DNA of 64,000 nucleotides from the NCBI GenBank assembly GCA_048013815.1, contig CM106586.1, positions 10,912,001-10,976,000 of the forward strand, written 5' to 3'. Position 1 is the stretch's first letter. Each line of letters starts with the position of its first letter. The notes beneath the pieces are model-generated. The model saw only the letters and a program-made list of their open reading frames with translations, did no database searches and had not been told where the DNA came from. The stretch is from Setoptus koraiensis. Taxonomy: Eukaryota > Arthropoda. Of the stretch, positions 58,846-64,000 are shown piece by piece. Made by a program: the position numbers and the translations under genes.

Positions 58846-59375
58846 GCAACCAGCACCATGCAAACAACGGCACACTCAATGCGCAGCGCAACACAATGCA
58901 AACTCAAACAACGAGTGCTCTTGTTCTCGCTCTTATCTGGCCAGCTATCTCTAATTAATTATCCACACCCATGAGTGCCCATGAGCGCGCACTTGCAAAC
59001 TGGACCAGAGTGCATGATCTCGTTATAACTTATAAGTATTTGTTGTTGTTGTTTGGTTGCTTGATTTGATTCGATTTGATTAAACTTGAGCAGCGCGTTG
59101 TTTGTCGGCCAAACAAGCTTCTCGAGACTCGAGAGGCTGACCACTGAGTTGGTCAATCAGTCAATGAACCTGTCAATCAACTAGCGGCCACTAGTGCACG
59201 ATGGCGGCCACTTGAGCTGGCCAGCGCGCACATATCACACGAACGGTTGAATTGATTCGCGAGTCGCCGCCATTGGCTACGGTGGCCGCCAATATAACAT
59301 ATTTGTTGTTTGTGTGTTTGGCCGGCGTGTCTCGCTGATTGTTTGTTGGTTGGTTGGTTGTAAGTCGCGCGTACA

Positions 59376-59384
59376 ACAACAACA

Positions 59385-59411
<27 letters not shown>
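59376..59411 (+). repeat. Compound (CAA)n(CA)n microsatellite
   Basis: Four CAA units pass directly into a CA run ending at 59411. Confidence 0.85.
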
Positions 59412-59415
<4 letters not shown>

Positions 59416-59939
59416 GTCACCATTTGGCACCCTCTCGCTGGGGCAACAGCGAGCGCCAGCGACAGCTTACGTAACAATGCAATCGATGGAGTAATTAAAC
59501 TTGGCCGGCTGTGCCGATTCGAGGCTCAACTAAACAGCCAACTGTCAGCGTAACAGCAACGCAGTTACGCAAGCAAACGATGCGCGCCTAGATGGTGATA
59601 CAGCGATAAGTGAATGGGCTCGGCGACGCCTGATGGCGCCAAGCGCCAGTCAGCAACAGTGCGCGATAGATAAAATCTAAAACAACTTGCACTTGCCACA
59701 TGACCATTAAGCGGCCGACTTTGGCAAGCGAGACCTTGAATCATCAATCAGCTCGAGTAAACACACACACGCACACGGTGAGCAGCTCGTGCTGGCGGCT
59801 CACAATTAACAGTGTGTGTGTGTGTAGGTTCACCTGTTGTGATCCAATTGTTGTCGGGCTGGCTGCCAGCGGTCGCTAATGGTGGCTGCGTCTGTTGCCG
59901 TTGTTGTCTCTGTTGTTTTATCTCTGTCGCTGTTTCTGT

Positions 59940-60050
59940 TTCTGTTGTTGCCGTTGTCGCTGTTGTTGTCGGTGTTGCCGTTGTTGTCGGTGTTGCCGTT
60001 TCTGTCGGTGTTGCCGTTTCTGTCGGTGTTGCCGTTGTCGCTGTTGAGCG
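59940..60050 (+). repeat. 18-bp minisatellite based on GTTGCCGTT
   Basis: Repeated units such as GTGTTGCCGTTGTTGTCG and a variant with TTTCTGTCG, about five copies, derived from TTG-type simple sequence. Confidence 0.75.
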
Positions 60051-60929
60051 AGCGTTGGCTGGAGGCGCGACGAGCACGCGCTGTCCGCGCTCGTTGACGT
60101 CTGGCCGAGCGTAGGCGACCAGGCCCAGCTCGCACAGTCTGCCCACTAATTTAAATATTTAACAACAACTTGTTGCGCACTGAGTCGCGCTGAGTCAATG
60201 GCACTGACCGGCACACCGGCCGGCCAGTTGGCCATTTTTTCATTATTGCCCTGCTCAATCATTATTGCCGAGCGTCCGGTCAAGGCGCTAATTGTGGCCG
60301 CCTGTGTGTGTGTGTGTGTGTGCGCAGTTTGTTGTTTGGTCGTCACAGCAGCGGCTCGTGACAACGCACCCAATGGTCGTCACGTCAATCATTGTTGTGT
60401 CGTCGCAACGCGACAAACTCTGCCCAACTGGTCGTGCGATCGTCCGAGTTTGCCGTCGAGTGGTCAACGGCCGTCAGCCGACAGGCATCGGTCGCACGGA
60501 GCGAAAGTGAAAATCTCTCACAAATTTCAAGATTATCCAGCCGTCGGGCCGAGCTTGCCAGCTCGCCGGCTCGCCAGCTCGCAGGGGATAATCTTGCAAA
60601 GTTGCGCTTCTTTGGCCAGCCAATGCCAGCCAAGTAAAGTGAGACTCGCTGTGTGGATATGGCACAGCAGCGACACAACGACGACACACGACAATCACTC
60701 ACAGCAACAGCCACAGCCACAGCCAAGCGACGGGCACAACAAACTCAATTAGCGACGGCCAATTGGCTTCGCCCGATCAGCTGATAGTTGTCATAATAAT
60801 GGTCGGACAGTAATGACAGCGGCGGGGCCATTTTTTACTCTCGATTGTCTTGGCTGTTGGCGCCGCTCGGCCATGTTTTATCGCCTTCATGCCTTCGCGC
60901 AACACAATGCCTCTCCCATTGGTCGCGCC

Positions 60930-61050
60930 AGCTCGAGCGGTCGTCGTTGTCGTTGCTGTTGTTGTCGTTGCTGTTGTTGCTGCTGCCGTGTCGGTGTTGT
61001 TGTTGTCGGTGTTGTTGTTGTCGGTGTTGTTGTTGTTGTTGCTGTTGGCG
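60930..61050 (+). repeat. Imperfect TTG/GCT/GTC repeat tract
   Basis: Trinucleotide-period tract with repeated GTTGTTGTCG and GTTGCTGTT words. The apparent reading frames are repeat artefacts. Confidence 0.75.
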
Positions 61051-61988
61051 TCGGTGCCGGGCTGGCGTAATGCCGGCATGTCCCGAAATAAGCCGGCAAC
61101 GGTGGATGTGCGGCTGTTGTTGAGTTTATGGTTGCAGTTGGTCAATCTAAGGCACGACGCCGCTCTACTCGCTCAACAAATAAATTGCAAGACTAAACTC
61201 TCGCTCTTTTTGCCCCTCTCTCCCTCTGGACTCCAGAGACTGGAGTCCAGAGTCTGGAGTTCGCATGACGATGGCAGCGACTTGCGGCACCGACCGACCG
61301 CTGCTGGCACCGCACAACAACCGCACTACAGTGGCCAGAGTAGCCTGGCAGCGACGGACGGGCAAAGGTTAGCGGGATTGAGTGGTCAGTGCTAAATTGA
61401 TTGATTGTTACTAGCGCCGTTGCTAAACAATAACAGTAACGGCAACACAATAATAATGTTATAATGTTAACCAGTGATAATAATTAAATCGGCCGCCGCT
61501 CGCAACAACAATCGGCCCTCTATTGTCGGTCGTCTCTCTCACTGCCAAATGAGCCCATTCCACCCAACGAACATTCTGCCAAATGAACCGAACTGGTCTA
61601 AATGCCTGCCCAATCGGATCTAAGCGGCTGAGACAGTGCTGCCCATGCAATTGATTCGCCGTTTGATTGCATTGGTATCGGCAGCGGCGAGACAGCGCCA
61701 AAATGCGGCCCGTCTCCGCTTGCCCCATTCAGTTTCAGGCAAGGGGGCGCTTGCTGCTGGTGTCGTTGCCATTGTAACAATGGCAACGTCGGCTGCGGCC
61801 CGCTCACTTGCTCGGGGCCACTCTGTCGGGCGTCGCTGTTGGGCGTCGCTGCGGCAGCCCACTATGCGGCTCGGGGGTGCATGCGATTCACCTGTCGCTG
61901 TGGCCATTCTGTGATACGTTCCGCATGAAAGGATTGTGTCTATCATGCCAGTTGTGCTCTGTCCCGATTGGCGACTCTCAATTCGCGA

Positions 61989-62120
61989 GTCCGAAAGAAT
62001 CGAGTCGAGCGTCCGAAAGAATCGAGCCAACAGTCCGAGAGAATCGAGTCGAGAGCGCGAAAAAATCGAGCCAACAGCGCCAACGGATCGAGTCGAGCGT
62101 CTCAATGAATCTCAGCAGAT
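61989..62120 (+). repeat. 22-bp minisatellite with alternating subunits
   Basis: Six 22-bp units start at 61989, 62011, 62033, 62055, 62077 and 62099. Units 1, 3 and 5 end in TCGAGTCGAG and units 2 and 4 end in TCGAGCCAACA, so the array has a 44-bp higher-order period. Unit 6 is degenerate. Confidence 0.85.
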
Positions 62121-62449
62121 GAGTGTTGCCATTATAATCTAATGAGAGTGCCAACAACACACAACGCACCGTCCCACTGTAAGGCGCTCACTCGCTGTAT
62201 CCGCTGCGATGTAATCAAGCAATCAATCAATCTCGCCAATGTTCATCAGTGGCGGCGGCGGCGCCGATTAATTACTCGCGGGCCGCGAGCAATCGCAGGG
62301 CCCGTGTGACCGGTGTAGCATGCGGCCAGCGCTAGTGGCCCGGCAACGGCATCCGGCAACTGCGGCCGGCTAAAAGGAGACCCGGAATTAAATAAACACG
62401 GCGCTGCCGGCCGCCAGAATGAAAATGTGGCTCAAAACTTGTTGCTCTG

Positions 62450-62620
62450 GCAACAACAACAACAACAATCCATCATGAACAATCGGCCCTTGTTGTCCGG
62501 CGTCGCTGACCGTACGCGTCACTCGCTGACGGTGCTACACGACCAACAACGACGGCAACAACAACAACAACAGCAACGGCAACAACAACAACGGCAACAG
62601 CAACAACACCGACAACCCAA
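62450..62620 (+). repeat. CAA/CGG-type repeat clusters
   Basis: Runs of CAACAA at 62450-62468 and a longer CAA/CGG/CAG mixture at 62545-62615. Confidence 0.75.
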
Positions 62621-62879
62621 ATAGGGCAAACAACTAAATTTGCTGCCACTACCTGGCTGCCAGCGACCGTTGGCTCGCTGGCAAGATCAATGGCAAAAAG
62701 ACAATCGACCGTTGGGTGTCTCGCCGGGCTGCGTTGGCCTGCGTCCGCGGCGCGCTGTTGCTAAATGGCAGGTCCAGCGACTGCCGGGCTTGCGAGCCGC
62801 GCAACAGCAACAACAACAACAGCGACAGCAACAACAACAACAACAACGATTGTTGCTGGACAACAAGCGCGTCTGACAG

Positions 62880-63007
62880 CGCGATATTGCGTAACAGCGA
62901 TATTGCGTAACAGCGATATTGCGTAACGGCGATATTGCGTAACGGCGATACTGCGCAACGGCGATACTGCGCAACGGCGATACTGCGCAACAGCAATATT
63001 GCGTAAC
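62880..63007 (+). repeat. 16-bp minisatellite, exactly eight copies
   Basis: Eight head-to-tail units of the form AGCGATATTGCGTAAC fill 128 bp. Three adjacent units share the variant GGCGATACTGCGCAAC, showing unit-level homogenisation. Confidence 0.93.
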
Positions 63008-63699
63008 AGCAAGGTCAACAAACTGCATCAATGTTGCAGTTGTCGTTGTTGTCGGGCCGGCCAGTGCGTATCGCATCGGGCAAGCGATCGGATCGGATTG
63101 GACCGATTTGTTGTCGTTGTCGATGTTTGGTCGGTGTCGTTGTTGTTGCTCGCAGCCGCTCGTTCTGGTGGCCAGTGCCATGTTCAATTGGTTCAAATTG
63201 ATTGGTTATTGTTGTTGTTGCAGTTAGGTTATCTCGATCACGACTTGAGCATTCGACCACTCAACCATTTGACTCTCAAAAGTCAAAAAAATCGAGACGG
63301 CAGCTAACCTACATACACCGACCGACCATCGGATCGGATCGGATCGGAGAGCGTGCTTGTCGATGTTGTTGTTGTTGCTGGCGCTGCTGTTGTTGTCGGC
63401 GTAACGGCAATGGCTGTGAGTGGCAATTCACCTGTCGTTGCCGGCTGCCGATCGCAGTGACTTGTAGTGGTGGCTGTCACTTGAGCTAAGCGACAAATTT
63501 TCAATTGTGTTACCGCTAACGCGCAGCAAGCGTCATCATCATTTCACTTATTACATTATTATTTTGTATTATTATCGGGCCGCTACCATTCACTTGTCGC
63601 TCGCTGCTCTAATCACTGCAAACAGTGTAATGTCAATGTGACTCGTTAAAGTTCACAACACTGACTTTGGCACTGCCGTAAAGCGCCCGTTATACCGAC

Positions 63700-63830
63700 A
63701 CAGTGTTTGTCGTTGTTGTCGTTGTTGTCGTTGTTGTCGTTGTTGTCGTTGTTGTCGTTGTTGCCGTTGTTGTCGCTGTTGTCGCTGTTGTCGCTGTTGT
63801 CGCTGCTGTCGCTGCTGTCGCTGTTGGCCG
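63700..63830 (+). repeat. 9-bp repeat GTCGTTGTT grading into GTCGCTGTT
   Basis: About 13 units of a nonamer. The first half is GTCGTTGTT, then a GTCGCTGTT variant, then GTCGCTGCT. Confidence 0.88.
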
Positions 63831-64000
63831 TCGGCTGTTGGTTGTTGTTTCTGGCCGGCCCACTCGATAGCTCGCCGAACGGGCCCAGTAGCTCGCCAGG
63901 TATTTGCCGATAGCCGGCAGCGTTACGTAATGTCTTGTCTGTAGTGTGTGTGTGTGTTGGCCAGCGCGCAAGAGCGCACAGCGTTGGTCGTGAACTTGAT

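Noticed and set aside
62880-63007. CRISPR array from the regular 16-bp units
   Set aside because: The units are directly tandem with no unique spacers, and the DNA is animal.

Overview
This window is nuclear DNA from a small-genome animal, most probably an arthropod. A mite or other chelicerate is my best guess, but that is inference. Protein-coding genes are interrupted by few, short GT-AG introns (about 50-190 bp), polyadenylation signals lie just past stop codons, microsatellites such as CAA/TTG, CA, CT and ATT are abundant, and all recognisable genes are conserved metazoan families. One is an MH2-domain protein of the arthropod Expansion type. Nothing suggests a bacterial or organellar origin.

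Layout. 0.5-9.6 kb: cohesin subunit SMC1 (-), mitochondrial cysteinyl-tRNA synthetase CARS2 (-), divergent mitochondrial aminopeptidase XPNPEP3 (+), then a convergent CRAL-TRIO gene (-) broken by an in-frame TGA. 9.6-14.2 kb: a poorly supported coiled-coil ORF, an unrecognised two-exon four-TM protein (-), and a truncated near-identical duplicate of COQ5 (+). 14.3-21.6 kb: epsin-related CLINT1 (-), Pol III repressor MAF1 (+), kinase SNRK (-). 21.6-27.5 kb: a spacer with weak small-gene candidates, then divergent IMMP2L (-) and an HP1 chromobox protein (+). 27.6-29.5 kb: a nest of DNA transposons, with a TA-flanked pogo/Tigger-type relic carrying a hAT-type foldback element and a second foldback element. 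31.5-39 kb: compact housekeeping cluster SMIM14 (+), TSR3 (+), COQ5 (-, parent copy), UPB1 (+), AP180/PICALM (-). 39-44.5 kb: spacer with a roughly 285-bp tandem array and an old COQ5 fragment. 44.5-47 kb: an ABCG half transporter (-). 48.8-52.5 kb: the MH2 protein (-). 52.5-64 kb: no gene seen; dense simple repeats and several minisatellites.

Functional themes. Several genes are mitochondrial (CARS2, XPNPEP3, COQ5, IMMP2L), two are clathrin-adaptor accessory proteins (CLINT1, AP180), and the rest are nuclear or housekeeping. They are not an operon; adjacency mostly reflects shared divergent promoters (CARS2/XPNPEP3, IMMP2L/HP1, COQ5/UPB1) and closely convergent 3' ends (XPNPEP3/CRAL-TRIO, TSR3/COQ5, UPB1/AP180).

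The strongest observations are the nested transposons beside the HP1 gene, repeated shedding of COQ5 fragments into neighbouring DNA, a GC-AG intron in SMC1, the TGA in the CRAL-TRIO gene, and alternating-unit minisatellites at the right end. I found no clear undescribed multi-gene system. All exon boundaries were worked out by hand from splice signals, reading phase and remembered family features.
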